Part shown: piece by piece, positions 31,801 through 43,142 of the stretch
How positions within the stretch are numbered: the stretch's first letter is position 1
Layout: the number at the start of each line of letters is the position of its first letter
Assembly: GCF_030269925.1 (NCBI RefSeq)
Contig: NC_085121.1
Coordinates: forward strand, 9,999,501-10,063,500
Length of the DNA stretch: 64,000 bases
Source of the DNA: Bombyx mori
Taxonomy: Eukaryota; Arthropoda; Insecta; Lepidoptera; Bombycidae
Reading direction: 5' to 3'
The notes under the pieces: generated by a model
The model's input: only the letters and a program-made list of their open reading frames with translations
Database searches by the model: none
Told to the model about the DNA's origin: nothing
Made by a program: the position numbers and the translations under genes

Positions 31801-33040
31801 ATAGTCAAAAAGACTATTCGTTATCATTATGATTTCGTGACATCAAAATTGTTCTAGCATAAGGAAATAACAACTCTTTGATTAGTGTATAAACTTACAA
31901 CTAAAACAAACATATTATTTTGTGTATTCATGGCCGCTTAGAGTGGCTCCAGGTCGTCACAGGTAATTATAACAAATCGTTTTGAATCCCGTAGGTACGT
32001 CCGGACCCCGACTCCGGACTGACGACTCGTCCCATCCCAAATATATGGACCATAAAACAACTATAACGTTTTATAAACACTACGTTTATAACTACTTCAT
32101 GATTGTATTATTTATTTTAAGTAATATATTACCTTGTGTTGGAGATTTTGATTTTTTTTTCTTTCTAAACTGTGCTTTCAAATATTTAAAATTCTCTGGC
32201 ACAGTCCAGTCCATTAATTTATTGTGTTCTCCGAGTTATACGATCGTGGAAGTGGCTTTTATTTGCAGATGATAAATAATATTAATATAAGGTCGATAGT
32301 TAAAACCGAAATCGATTTGTGGTATTTAATGTTGTGGTTGTAAAATTATGACGATTTGCAAAACCGATTTGATTACAAACTTGTTCGTTTAGTTTTCTGT
32401 GATAAGTCTACTCTTATTAAAATGAATCGCAATCGTCAGAACACAAAGTTCATATTATTAAATGTTTATTAATATAAACTTTACCATTCTTTTTTAATCC
32501 TTCAGTGATGGAACTTAAAATAACTATCATCCTCTTAGTACTTAAGTAGTCGTGAAATACTCATATAATTCAAATTTTCAGTAATTGTAATGTTGAATAT
32601 TGCTCATTGAAGATGGTTTTTTTACAGCTATTTAGCTTCATGTAAATTTATGCTGTAACTTTTGTAACAGAAAAATATATTATTTTTCTTCTGATCCTTA
32701 TCCCACATCATGTGGGGTTGCTCCACTGATCATGCTGCATAGGGATTTGACATGAGTTTCGGCCAGCCGCCTGCCTGATGTCACCCCTCCTTGGCTTATA
32801 TCTCCACTAGTATATCTATTGCAACGGTCCATAGGATTCTATCTAAATTTTTTTCTTTTGATGTTTCTTTGCATTCATTCATTTTTTATTCTATGATTTA
32901 CATTTTATTATTATAAAGGTTAGCATTGTAATTTAAATTTTCAAATATCGAACATTTATAACAATATCAGATTTTATTAATTTTTCCCTATTTTCATATT
33001 TAATCACACAGAATATAAGTTATTAATTAAGTGATATCCA
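31801..33040. other. AT-rich intergenic DNA with one repeat scrap
   Basis: No supported gene. 'cccacatcatgtggggttgc' near 32702 resembles a phrase common in lepidopteran LINE sequences. Confidence 0.3.
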
Positions 33041-33425
33041 TGTTATGTGCACATCCCTTGTGGCAGCATCGAGCCTTCGTTGGCGCTCGTCGGGACAGCG
33101 CGAGCGGGACGCGCCGCACTAAATTTAAATATTTTAATCCTTAATTTAAATTTTTGACATTTTTATTTTATGTTGGTATTCGTGTAGTTTCATTTTTTAA
33201 TGTTATTTGTCATATTCAGACGGCGTACGGCCTGTGACTGGCGCCTTCGAGTAACCATTCCGTCGTTATATATTGTCACTCCGATAGACTAATACAGGAC
33301 ATTTACGTTTTTGTCATTACTAACTAATCGACCCTGCCCTGAATATTGCCTTATGTAACATTGAATATGCATATTGAGAACACAAGTCTTTGGCGCGAGT
33401 AATAAAGATATGTTTACAAATACAT
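33041..33425 (+). mobile_element. Possible solo LTR
   Basis: Begins TGTTATGTGCACATCCC, has a CpG-rich core (around 'cagcgcgagcgggacgcgcc'), contains 'gtaataaagat' near the end and closes at TTTACA. Layout is LTR-like, but no target duplication or second LTR was seen. Confidence 0.3.
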
Positions 33426-33436
33426 AGTTCTTTCGC

Positions 33437-33632
33437 TCTTTTTTCTACCTGTTCGTTTGGTAGCCTAAAGGGGCTATCTAATTACGCTATTGTAGGCGAG
33501 CTTACGGAGCTCAACTTGAGAGAGTTTGCTAACACTGGCCCAAAAAAGAGCAGTGATCCGTAGAATCTACCACCCGATCGGAATCGCGACTCACTGAGAA
33601 GATCCGGCGAGAAACTCAGTGGGTTGTAGCTC
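33437..33632 (-). mobile_element. Jockey-A 3' UTR
   Basis: Minus-oriented tail with 'gtagcctaaaggggctatc', 'gagcttacggagctcaac' and hairpin arms 'ctcactgag' / 'ctcagtggg'. Confidence 0.8.
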
Positions 33633-33835
33633 TTTACAGGTACCTAATTACAACCTGCGGTATTCGCTTACAATTAAAAACGATCTTAAGTTTGTAACCG
33701 TAAATGTTGTTTTTAATTTGTTATCTGCTATTTGTTAACCTACTTAACACTATTGGATAGCCACGATAACGATTTAAGAATCGTAATATCGGAAATTATA
33801 TTACGCAAAATGAAAACACGATAAGTAATAGGTAC

Positions 33836-33873
33836 ATTGTTCACATGTTTGTTTAAATGTTCACATGTTTGTA
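33836..33873. repeat. Short tandem duplication
   Basis: 'gttcacatgtttgt' twice, 20 bp apart. Confidence 0.6.
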
Positions 33874-33987
33874 GCTTGTCGAATCTAATTAAACAATCTT
33901 CGAATTATAATGCCTGTTTACTTATATGTACACTTGTAGGTGTGTATCGATAACAAGAATATCGTTATTATCATTTCAGGAGAGTGT

Positions 33988-34172
33988 AGCCCACTGAGTT
34001 TCTCGCCGGATCTTCTCAGTGGATCGCGTTTCCGATCCGGTGGTAGATTCTGCGAAGCTCTGCTCTTGCTAGGGCCAGTGTTATAAGCACTCCGGTTTGA
34101 GCCCCGTGAGTTCACCTACGTGTTAGGGCGAAGGTGAAATAGCCTTTCAAGGCTATCAGCATAGGTAGGAAA
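33988..34172 (+). mobile_element. Jockey-A 3' UTR
   Basis: Hairpin 'cccactgagtttctcgccgg' / 'ctcagtgga', 'gtagattctgcgaagctctg', 'gtgttagggcgaaggtgaaa' and 'agcataggtaggaaaaaaag'. 'gagtgt' near both ends may be a target duplication. Confidence 0.85.
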
Positions 34173-34424
34173 AAAAGGAGTGTGACACAGGAAACTACAC
34201 CGACACCTTTCCTTGACCGGGTAGTTTAAGTCACGGGTAGCAATTCATGCTTCATTTTGGGCCATTAAAAATAAAGGGCTGTTTTCTATATAGTTATGAC
34301 TACAATCCGTCATACTTTTTTTTATCATTCAACAATCAAGGTCATAAAATTATGCAGGCAGTTTTTTTTAGTTATTACGTTCTTAACATTTTGTAAGCAT
34401 AGAGTACGGACGTTTTTTATGAAT

Positions 34425-34478
34425 GAGGTATTACTGGTGGCTCTGAGGGCTTTTCAGTTTCACCAGGTGGACGAGCAA
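34425..34478 (-). mobile_element. Jockey-B 3' terminal fragment
   Basis: 'ggtattactggtggctctga' followed by 'ggcttttcagtttcaccagg'; reverse complement of the family B end. Confidence 0.6.
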
Positions 34479-34734
34479 GGTACTTACTTACTTAAATGGA
34501 ATTTAAACAAACCAATGTCTCTTTTTTTAAAGTGTCAAACATATAAATGCAAAGAAAAAATGTAATTACTTGTGTTTTTTTATGTTGTAGGTAGTAGTAC
34601 AATATCAACACAATAAATTATTCGTAATTATATTGTTACGAAAGCAAACTTTAAGTAATATATTTTAAAGGATTTACTTAAACGCATTTAAAACATGTAA
34701 ATGTATGATTAAAAATTTCACTCCGTTTTGACGT

Positions 34735-34816
34735 GACGAGGTGGCCGAGTGGTTAAGGCGTTGGACTGCTAATCCAATGTGCTCTGCACGCGTGGGTTCG
34801 AATCCCATCCTCGTCG
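34735..34816 (+). tRNA. tRNA-Ser(GCT)
   Basis: Acceptor stem GACGAGG / CCTCGTC with discriminator G, D-arm 'gtggccgagtggtta', anticodon stem TTGGA / TCCAA with loop CTGCTAA (anticodon GCT at 34768-34770, reading AGC and AGU), a long class II variable arm, and T-arm 'gtgggttcgaatcccat'. The internal A box (TGGCCGAGTGG) and B box (GGTTCGAATCC) are intact. No intron. All features of a functional gene; it is not a SINE head, as there is no Bm1 body downstream. Confidence 0.97.
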
Positions 34817-34819
34817 GCG

Positions 34820-34824
34820 TTTTT
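34820..34824 (+). terminator. RNA polymerase III terminator of tRNA-Ser
   Basis: TTTTT starting 4 nt after the mature tRNA end. Confidence 0.85.
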
Positions 34825-36719
34825 GTCACGAAATCTAGTTTTGAATTTGTTTTTTATTTATTTTCGTCACTGTTTTGAAATAAAATTATCAGATTTAGTT
34901 TTATTTTTTAATACTGATTTTTTTTTCTGAAATGGGACTTTCTACTTTTTTTTTATCGAATTGCATGGTTTTTTTTAAATAATATTATGCTTTACGACTT
35001 TATATTTTTAATTACTCTTCCTATTATGAGTGATCTACTGAGTGAGCACCAGATCAAGTTTTTAGTTAAATAAAATATAGGTACTTACCATGTCTATATT
35101 TCATTTTTAGTTAATAAAACTAATTCATAGTTCCCCAGTTTTGGTTATGCGTTTTATTGCCCATACGGGTGAGCTCGCTCACGGTACATCCGGTACCAAA
35201 TGATTCCCAGAGCATCATAAAAGACAAAATAATGCCGTCTTGGGACATGAGTCGACTCGGACACGACATACATAGTCCCATCTCTCGTTAAAATTACACC
35301 GGGTATCTGATTCTTTACTCCAAAACGACTTCAATGCTTGTGCACACCAAGATTTTTCCCCAATTGGTTTTGTCCAATCTGATGGGTGACGCATCATTTA
35401 CCATTTCCTATAAGGAGGCCGGCCACGTTAAAAACGAAGGATTGCCATATCCATAAATATTCGACGGTTTTATGAATGTTACGACCAGTGTAATGCTTTG
35501 TGAAGATGCGCGCATAATTAGATGTGGCGTTAGAAGCCGGAGCACGAGGCGGCACGTGGCGACCACACGACAGTATTGTTGTTCAAGTTATTTATGAATA
35601 TTGTTTCGTGCGTCGGTGGTCTGGTATCGACGACACGTGCTCTTCACCCCTTGATCGATGTCTACAAGCACTTTGGACGCCTTCTGATCTGTGGCTTAGC
35701 GCTTAATGAAAACTTTTCTGACTAGCGTAGTAACTCAAATTAATTATTACAGCGCCATCTATCTAATAGTTTTTAATTCTCCATTTTCACTTTTGTATTG
35801 GTCAATTTAATCACAATATTTTTTTAGTTTGCTGTCAGTATTTTAAAGATAAAATGATTTGTTTCAATTTTTTATGTTTTGTTGGAAAAAATTGCAATCA
35901 ACAAATTTATTACTTTAAAATTTTAATGATATAGTAGTGCCGCCATCTAGTTACTAAGTTGGTAACCTTAGTGTTAAGCTTCTATCACAAATCTGTTTAG
36001 GTATATTTGTCAAAAACCAAAAAATACAAGAAAATTATTAAATAAAAACGTGATATTATGATGTTTTCGGTTAGTAATTAAAATTAAAATTCCGTTTTGA
36101 GCTGTACCGTATATTTGGGAATCGCAGGGTAGGTAATGCCTTTCATGCACACTTTAGCTTTAAGATGTTTTTAAGGAAATTTTATTTATTTACCTAAATA
36201 CAGCTGTTGAAATATGTGAGTAGTGTTAAAATTATTGTCACGGTAATTCTAATAAGATAACAATAGTACCTACATACTTACATTTTTATTTATTACTGTT
36301 CGCGAAATTGTCAATAAATTATGAAATAGGGTAGGTATCTTTGTCGGGCTTTAAGCCGCCGATTGGTATCGGAAGTTGGGCGGGATGAGCCGGGCGTGGA
36401 GGGGCGACTTCCTTGTTCCGGTGTACTGCTCGGCGCGACCGTAACTCATCATCAGCGCACTGCAGGAGGCCAGCACTCTCCCTCGCATCACACAAAGAAA
36501 AATAAAGATTTGTGTGAATTATACTCTCCGTGCAAGATAAAGGGGAAACGTTGCTTACGTAAGAACATGCAACCCGAGGTTTGAGACAAACTGTTCTTTA
36601 TATTAATCTCATCGATTGATTGATTCGATTAATTCAATTGTACTCGATTTCTTGGACGATGAAGTAACATCGTGATTGAATCAAAAGCAAAACAATTTCT
36701 GTTATCAATAATTGTAATT
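34825..36719. other. Intergenic DNA with a GC-rich patch
   Basis: No supported gene. 35150-35200 has a weak Bm1-like phrase ('gagctcgctcacggtacatc'). 36340-36520 is GC-rich and ends near 'aaataaagatttgtgtg', possibly an old LTR or promoter fragment, not resolved. Confidence 0.3.
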
Positions 36720-36848
36720 CGGTCTTTTTCCTACTTAATCGTTGGTGGGCTATGTGCTATTTCAACTAATCAAGGACTGGTAGGTAAGCTCGTGGGCTTA
36801 ACCAGAGAGAACACTGACCCTAGAGCTAGAGCAGTTCTTTGCTGAATA
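36720..36848 (-). mobile_element. Diverged jockey-A 3' fragment
   Basis: 'cctacttaatcgttggtggg', 'gtaggtaagctcgtgggct' and 'ctagagcagttctttgc' in minus order. Confidence 0.55.
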
Positions 36849-37409
36849 TAATTCGATTATGTTGCATTTTATCAATTGAATAATATATATCTTGCAACAT
36901 CTCTAAGCTATTTGTATTATAGCAAGTCATGTTATGTATTTTATTTTACTAGTTTGAGTCACTTACATTTGGATAGATAAATAGATAAGTAAATTTAGCG
37001 GAACTTTAACGTAATTTTCAGCAAATTCAATACGGCTTATCGACTTGAAAATTCATATGCATTTCAAGTACAGATGGCAGAATCTATATATTAATACGTG
37101 AAGCAAAAACTTTGTATTCCTTTTTACGAAAATTGCGCGGACGGAGGAGCATGAAATTTTCCACACTTATAGAGAATATAGAGAAGAAGTGCACAATTCT
37201 AATTTTTTTTTAAAATAATGCATAAAAGATACATTAAATCAATAAAGAAAACATTACACACACTACATACCATGTATTTGACGCACACACGCAAGCATAC
37301 TATTTATTGTCAAGCTTTTGTTCTTGACGTCTGTTGTCAAATTGAGATTAAATATTGTTTGTCTTTGTTAATATTTCTTATAGTGTAGTCTTGGCGAAAT
37401 TTGTGATTA

Positions 37410-39089
37410 TCTAATATATAAAATTCTCGTGTCACAGTTTTCGTTGCCATACTCCTCCGAAACGGCTTGACCGATTTTGATGAAATTTTTTGTGCTTATC
37501 CGGTATCTATGAGAATCGGCCAACATCTATTTTTCATCCCCCTAAATGTTAGGGGTAGTCCACCCCTAAATTTAGTTTTTTTAATTTTTAGACAAAATTT
37601 TTATTTTCTATTTTTTTATGATACAACATACAAAAATACATACAATCCTCAATTTTCACCCTTCTACGATCAACCCTTATTTTTTATTTGCTAATTACAA
37701 ACTTTAAAATTTTTTGCGAGAATTTTGTTTTTATTTTGTCATGACGTAGAATAAAAAAATTCATATTACTCTGAAATTTTCACCCCTCTACGATCAACCC
37801 CTATTTTTTATTTGTTAATTATAAACTTTAATTTTTTTGGCAAGATTTTCATTTTTATTTTTATTTTGTCATGAATAAAATAAAAACTCTGATGATACTC
37901 TAAATTTTTCATCCCTCTATGATCAACCCCTATTTTTTATTTGTTAATTATAAACTTTAATTTTTTTGTGCAAGTTTTTATTTTGTTTTATCATGACTTA
38001 AAATAAAAAAAACATATTACTCTCAATTTTCACTCTTATACGATCAACCCCTATTTTTCCATCCTGATTAATATTTTTTTTATTCTATGCACAGATCCGC
38101 AATAAGGTTGCAAGATGGCAATCAAATATTATAATTGTAGTACGATAAATTCTTATTCAGAGTTTATAATTTCAAGTTCCTTTAATAATGATTTTTTTTT
38201 AAATTGAATTTGATCTCCCGCCCTCGCCGATCGACTACTGATCAACTATCAATCGATCAGCTATCCCCGCCAGGAGTCACCACTCATCCAGCAAACATCA
38301 CGTAGTAGGGATGAGGACGAAGCCGGTCTCCTGTCTTACTTTTTCTTTTTAAGAGATTTTATGACCTGGTAACTGAGACCTTTAAGTCATGTCTTATTTT
38401 AATTTATATATTATTCATATTTTTATGAAAAATGATATTATGGAGTGAAATGAAATGAAGATGATTAATTTGAGACACTAATCAACTGGGTTGAAATTAA
38501 ATAAAATGAATTGAGATGATATGGGATGAAATATAATCTTAGTAAAATGGTGGTCATTTACTAAGATTTTTTCAGTGGACTTTTTGGAAGATCCCGAAAA
38601 GTTACGTCCAGCGGCTTTGTTTCATTTTCCCATATTTGTGCACTTTCACAGATAATAGACAGTTAATAAACCACCATTATTACACATTTAACCCCGAAGA
38701 AACACTAAATAGACAAAATAAAACAAATCACACAACTTCACTCCTCGCGTTCCCGCCTAAAAGTCTCCTGTCTTACTCACTATACATCATAGATTATACA
38801 CTTAATATATTTGAGAGCTATACAATACATTTTTCAGCCATGTTTTTTTGGTTTTATTTGTGTATCAATAGTATGTTCAGTAGGTCTGAGAATCAGCTAC
38901 TATCTATTTTTCATACCCCTAAGTGAAAAGGTTTGTCAGCCCCAAACATTTATTTTTTATTTTAATTTTTTGGATATATTTTTTTTGTTTATAATGAGGT
39001 ATTATGTGGTTAAATGAGGTTTTTTTTCTACAGTAGAATTTTCTTAGAAATCTTATTTAAGGCAACACAACGTTTGCCGGGACAGCTAG
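37410..39089 (+). mobile_element. Helitron family E, long form
   Basis: 1680 bp from TCTAATATATAAAATTCTCG to 'gtttgccgggacagctag'. The first ~190 bp and last ~230 bp match the short form immediately downstream. The interior adds about 1.3 kb: a minisatellite (37640-38060) and unrecognised sequence at 38080-38850. No Rep/helicase frame, so non-autonomous. Confidence 0.85.
37640..38060. repeat. Minisatellite inside the long Helitron
   Basis: Units marked by 'tacgatcaaccc' begin at 37665, 37789, 37918 (tatgatc variant) and 38039, giving periods of about 124, 129 and 121 bp. Units are AT-rich with 'tttttatttgttaattataa'. Confidence 0.85.
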
Positions 39090-39478
39090 TCTAATATATA
39101 AAATTCTCGTGTCACAATGTTCGTTCCCATACTCCTCCGAAACCGCTTGACCGATTCTCATGAAATTTTTTATGCATATTCAGTAAGCCTGAGAATCGGC
39201 TACTATCTATTTTTCATACCCCTAAGTGATTAGGGTTGTCCACCCCTAACATAATTTTTTTATTTGGACATTTTTTTTTGTTATAATGAGGTGTTATGTG
39301 ATTGAATGAGGTTTTGTTATTTTTATTATATATTCCCTCATCGTTCGCAGCACTACATACCTCTTTCACTCATTTACCACATCCTTACACACTTACAATA
39401 AGTTAGTTTTTTTTTTCTACACTAGAAATTCCCTAGAAATCTTAAATATGGCAAAACAATGTTTGCCGGGTCAGCTAG
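39090..39478 (+). mobile_element. Helitron family E, short form, head-to-tail with the long form
   Basis: 389 bp starting with TC directly after the CTAG of the preceding element, with no intervening base, and ending 'gtttgccgggtcagctag' before T at 39479. A hairpin (GGCAAA...TTTGCC) precedes the end. Confidence 0.88.
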
Positions 39479-39713
39479 TAGAAGTATAAAATACAATCAT
39501 AATAGTGTACAAACTTACAATTCCAATTAATTATAGTCGAATTTCGATTACTGCGGGACCTTTAGTATAACTTTATTCTTCTTTTCAGTTGTTCCTTCAT
39601 TATTTCGGATCGTGACTCTACTGCAATCTTCTCACTGTTTCTATCTACCTATTCCTACATTTGGCCGGTGAAGAGCTTCGTTGCTCGGCATTTATAGCTG
39701 CTCAGTGCTGGTT

Positions 39714-40132
39714 TATTTTTATTACATAGATGTGTGGACGAGCTCACAGCCCACCTGGTTAAGTGGTTAGCGGAGCCCATAGACGTCCACAACGTAAATG
39801 CCGCCACTCGCCTTGAGATATGAGTTCTACGGTCTTGTTACAACGGCTGCCCTACCCTTCAAACCGAAACGCATTACGGCAGAAATAGGCAGGGTGGTGG
39901 TACCTACCCGTACAGACTCACAAGGGGCCCTACCACCAGTAATTACGCAAATTATAATTTTGCGGGTTTGATTTTCATTACACTATGTTATTCCTTCACC
40001 GTGGAAGTCAATCGTGACCATTTGTTAAGTACGTATTTTATTGTAAAAATTGGTATCCGCCTGGGATTCGAACACCGGTCCATAACTAGTTACGAATGCA
40101 CCGGACGTCTTATCCTTTAGGCCACGACGACT
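39714..40132 (-). mobile_element. Near full-length Bm1 SINE
   Basis: Runs from the T-rich end through 'gacgagctcacagcccacct' and 'gccctaccaccagtaattac' to the tRNA-like head 'cctttaggccacgacgactt', with B box 'gggattcgaacaccgg'. Confidence 0.92.
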
Positions 40133-40575
40133 TACAAACTGGTCAGACCGCCGTTTTGGGCTTTAGCCTCTAGGCCTTTTGCCTTCAATTCCCAAATTCA
40201 TTACTATGTCCTAGTGATTGTTTAAATATTTACGTTTGCTATCACATCGTCTTTTAAATTACGTTATATTTATTTTAGTAGCTAAATGGACCAGAACCAA
40301 CGAGTCAGCAACAATATCTATGTTTCAATTTGATATCTTCATCCTTGTTATTTACTGATGACCTTATGAATCCTGCCACGAACTATGCCTTCGGAACATC
40401 GAAAACATTGCGCAAATTCTACCGAAGCAATACGAGGGTCGCGCCCTCCGTATTCAGTGTAACGCTTGCTTCAGCTGCACAGTACCACCCAAATGTGCTG
40501 AGCGCTAGACTGGGTGATACGTGTGAGACATGTTTTAATCCACATGAAATATATTTTACTTTAGCATACATGCAT
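40133..40575. other. Intergenic DNA
   Basis: No supported gene; the frame at 40330-40632 runs into a LINE tail and has no domain. Confidence 0.3.
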
Positions 40576-40775
40576 CAGCCCGCTGAGTTTCTCGCCGGAT
40601 CTTCTCAGCGGGTCGCGATTCCGATCTGGTAGTAGATTCATTCGCGAAGCAATTGCTCTTGAGTTGTTAGGTCTCCTTCGGAGGCGCTCGGGCAGCTGAT
40701 AGCAAATCCCACCCCTCCTGTCCTCGTGAAACTGGAAAGGCCTTCGGGCCACCAGTAATCTTTCAATCATAAAAA
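40576..40775 (+). mobile_element. Jockey family B 3' UTR
   Basis: Hairpin 'cccgctgagtttctcgccgg' / 'ctcagcggg', then 'gtagtagattcattcgcgaa', 'ttcggaggcgctcgggcagc' and 'ccttcgggccaccagtaatc', ending 'tcataaaaaaagg'. Confidence 0.88.
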
Positions 40776-41644
40776 AAGGAATTGACTAGTGTTAAGTGGT
40801 TAGCATTTTCCATTCTGCCCAACCCGAGACTTTATTGGTGTCATAAATATCCCACCCCTGGGTTCGTAATGCGCAATAGCGTCATAAATAGGTAGAACAT
40901 AAGCGACCAAAATGCCTTATCTCCAGTAATTCACAAATTCATATTAATATTATTATTATAAGTCCGATAGTATGATGCTCTGAATATTTAGCCAATTACC
41001 GTTCATGAAAATTTGCATGTTTGTCAGGTTTATATTAACACGAATGAAAGAAAGCTAGTACGCTTTTAAATTGCTTTCATATTGGAAATCTAAACAAAGA
41101 TATGAATTAATGAATTGATTATGCCGTGGAATAAGGCTTCACTAAATAAAATTTATCTAAATAGTATGCATATTTTCCTTCAAAGAATTTGTTAAGTTCG
41201 AAAAAAAAAGCGTGAAATGAGGCCGATTATTACATTAGGTATCGTTCGCGATAGTAGACCATTACAAAAGTCAAAATTTTATGTATCGATAGTAAAAAAC
41301 AATACATTTCCCACTGTTTCAATTATAACACCTTCCGCACTAGTTACATTTGTATTCAGAACACGGCTATTTCTGTGTGTAGTTAAATTTAAATTTACGA
41401 ATGTTCACAATGAAATGTCATTTAGATAAGTATTTAGAATGTCTGTATATTCACTTAAGTAACGTAACCGACGTTGTGAAATTTAACAGCTCGATTATTT
41501 TCTGGGTAAATGACCGATGTCTTGTTTATTACCTACCAATAAATAGTAATCTGAAACTAATGTTCAATGGCAACATTTTTGGGTGCAAAATATTATAAAG
41601 GTGCTTTAAACATTTTTACTGGCTTATCATCGTCCTCGTCAAAC
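40776..41644. other. AT-rich intergenic DNA
   Basis: No supported gene. Confidence 0.35.
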
Positions 41645-41856
41645 CCGTCCCTTGGCGACGAAGGGCTCGACGAGTGAATTAACCCGGATCTTCTCAGTGG
41701 GTTGCGTTTTCGATGCGGTGGTAGATTTCGCGAAGCACTGCTCTTGATAGGGCCAGTGCTAGCAACAATCCCGGTTTGAGCCCTGTGAGCTTACCTACAC
41801 GTCAAGAAGAAGTTGAAATAGCCTCCTAAGGTTATCAGCGTAGGTAGGAAAAAAAA
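41645..41856 (+). mobile_element. Jockey family A, end of coding frame plus 3' UTR
   Basis: 'gacgaagggctcgacgagtg' corresponds to the DEGLDE C terminus. The 5' hairpin arm is deleted, then 'ggatcttctcagtgggttgc' and 'ggtggtagatttcgcgaagc' lead to 'agcgtaggtaggaaaaaaaa'. Confidence 0.85.
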
Positions 41857-42074
41857 TACTGGAATAGATGAGCAAAAAACTGTCACTAAGCTGGTCGTAG
41901 CTATTAACGCATTGAATTCCCGACTAGAAGCCCAGTGGGTCGCAGCGGACACCCTGTGACCGCCAATAAGTCGGGTCCATGGTGCCGCGACGGACAGCGT
42001 GTGTGCCATTTGATTATTTGAAAATAATGAGTAGTCACATTTTCCCTAAGTCGCCCATTATTATTTTTAAAATA

Positions 42075-42510
42075 TTTTTTTAATGCGTAGGTAGGTGGTT
42101 GAGCTCACAGCTCACCTGGTGTTAAGTTGTTACCGGAGCCCATAGGCATCTACAACGTAAATGCCGGCACTCACCTTGAGATATGAGTTCTAAGGTCTCA
42201 GTATAGTTATAACGGCTGCCCCACCCTTCAAACCGAAACGCATTACTGCTTCACGGCAGAAATAGGCAGTGTGGTGGTACCTACCCGTGCGGACTCACAA
42301 GAGGTCCAACCACCAGTAATAACGCAAATTATAATTTTGCGGGTTTCATTTTTATATTACACCATGTTATTCCTTCACCGTGGAAGTCAATCGTGAACAT
42401 TTCTTAGGTACGTATTTCATTAGAAAAATTGGTACCCGTCTGCGGGATTCGTACACAGTTTCATCGTTCAAAACGAATACACCGGTCGTCTTTAGGCCAC
42501 GACGACTTAT
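42075..42510 (-). mobile_element. Full-length Bm1 SINE
   Basis: All Bm1 blocks in reverse order, ending in the tRNA-like head 'gtctttaggccacgacgact'. 'ttattttt' on both sides may be the target duplication. Confidence 0.93.
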
Positions 42511-42607
42511 TTTTTGACAATATTTTCAAAAAAACACCTCAACGATTTTAGCACGATCCTTGATAATATATTGGTGCGGTTCTAGGGAAAAGTATACCGT
42601 GGATACG

Positions 42608-42800
42608 AGCCCACTGAGTTTCTCGCCGGATCTTCTCAGTGGGTCGCGTTTCCGATCCGGTGGTAGATTCTGCGAAGCACTACTCTTGCTAGGGTCAGTG
42701 TTAGCAACACTCCGGTTTGAGCCCCGTGAGCTCACCTACACACGTTAGGGTGAAGCTGAAATAGCCTCTCAAGGCTATCAGCATAGGTAGGGGGAAAAAA
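42608..42800 (+). mobile_element. Jockey-A 3' UTR
   Basis: Hairpin 'cccactgagtttctcgccgg' / 'ctcagtggg' and complete family A tail ending 'gcataggtagggggaaaaaa'. Confidence 0.88.
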
Positions 42801-42944
42801 AACACCTTGGACACGTGGTGTTCGTCATGGCGTCCAACGTGTTAATAGTTCATTGAAAGTCCAAGGTCACTGTCGGTATAAGTTTAGTGCAGTATTTTGC
42901 TAACCTCAGTCGATTATGAACTTAAAACAGATTATATTCAATAC

Positions 42945-43142
42945 AGCCGAAAATAGAAGCTTATGGAGGCAGTTGGAGGAGGCCTATGTCTATAATAGAC
43001 AAACAGACAAAAAATAATAATAATATAGGTAAAAAAAAAACTTCCATAAAATTTTTATTAGTATTAATACCACTACTTACATAAAACATAGTAAAAAAAA
43101 CTAATAATCTGAATAAAGGCTTTATTATTATTATTATTATAT
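42945..43142 (+). mobile_element. LINE 3' end with TTA-repeat tail
   Basis: The plus frame NRSLWRQLEEAYVYNRQTDKK followed by a stop resembles the C terminus of RTE-type LINEs. It is followed by 'ctgaataaaggctttattat' and a (TTA)n tail. A related end in reverse orientation lies at 57473-57660. Confidence 0.5.

Larger units (their letters stand above)
37083..39565 (+). mobile_element. Helitron family F, interrupted by two family E Helitrons
   Basis: Starts TCTATATATTAATACGTGAA at 37083 after an A. Its left part ends 'ttggcgaaatttgtgatta' at 37409 and resumes at 39479 with 'tagaagtataaaatacaatc', ending 'gcgggacctttag' at 39565 before a T (one-base change of CTAG). Joining the two flanks matches the intact copy at 62932-63350 without gap. 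Confidence 0.88.

Noticed and set aside
35150..35400. Bm1 copy near 35.15 kb
   Set aside because: Only one short phrase resembles Bm1; the rest does not follow the element.
37640..38060. CRISPR-like array or centromeric satellite
   Set aside because: Only three to four ~125-bp AT-rich units with internal divergence, fully inside a Helitron; no spacer/repeat alternation.
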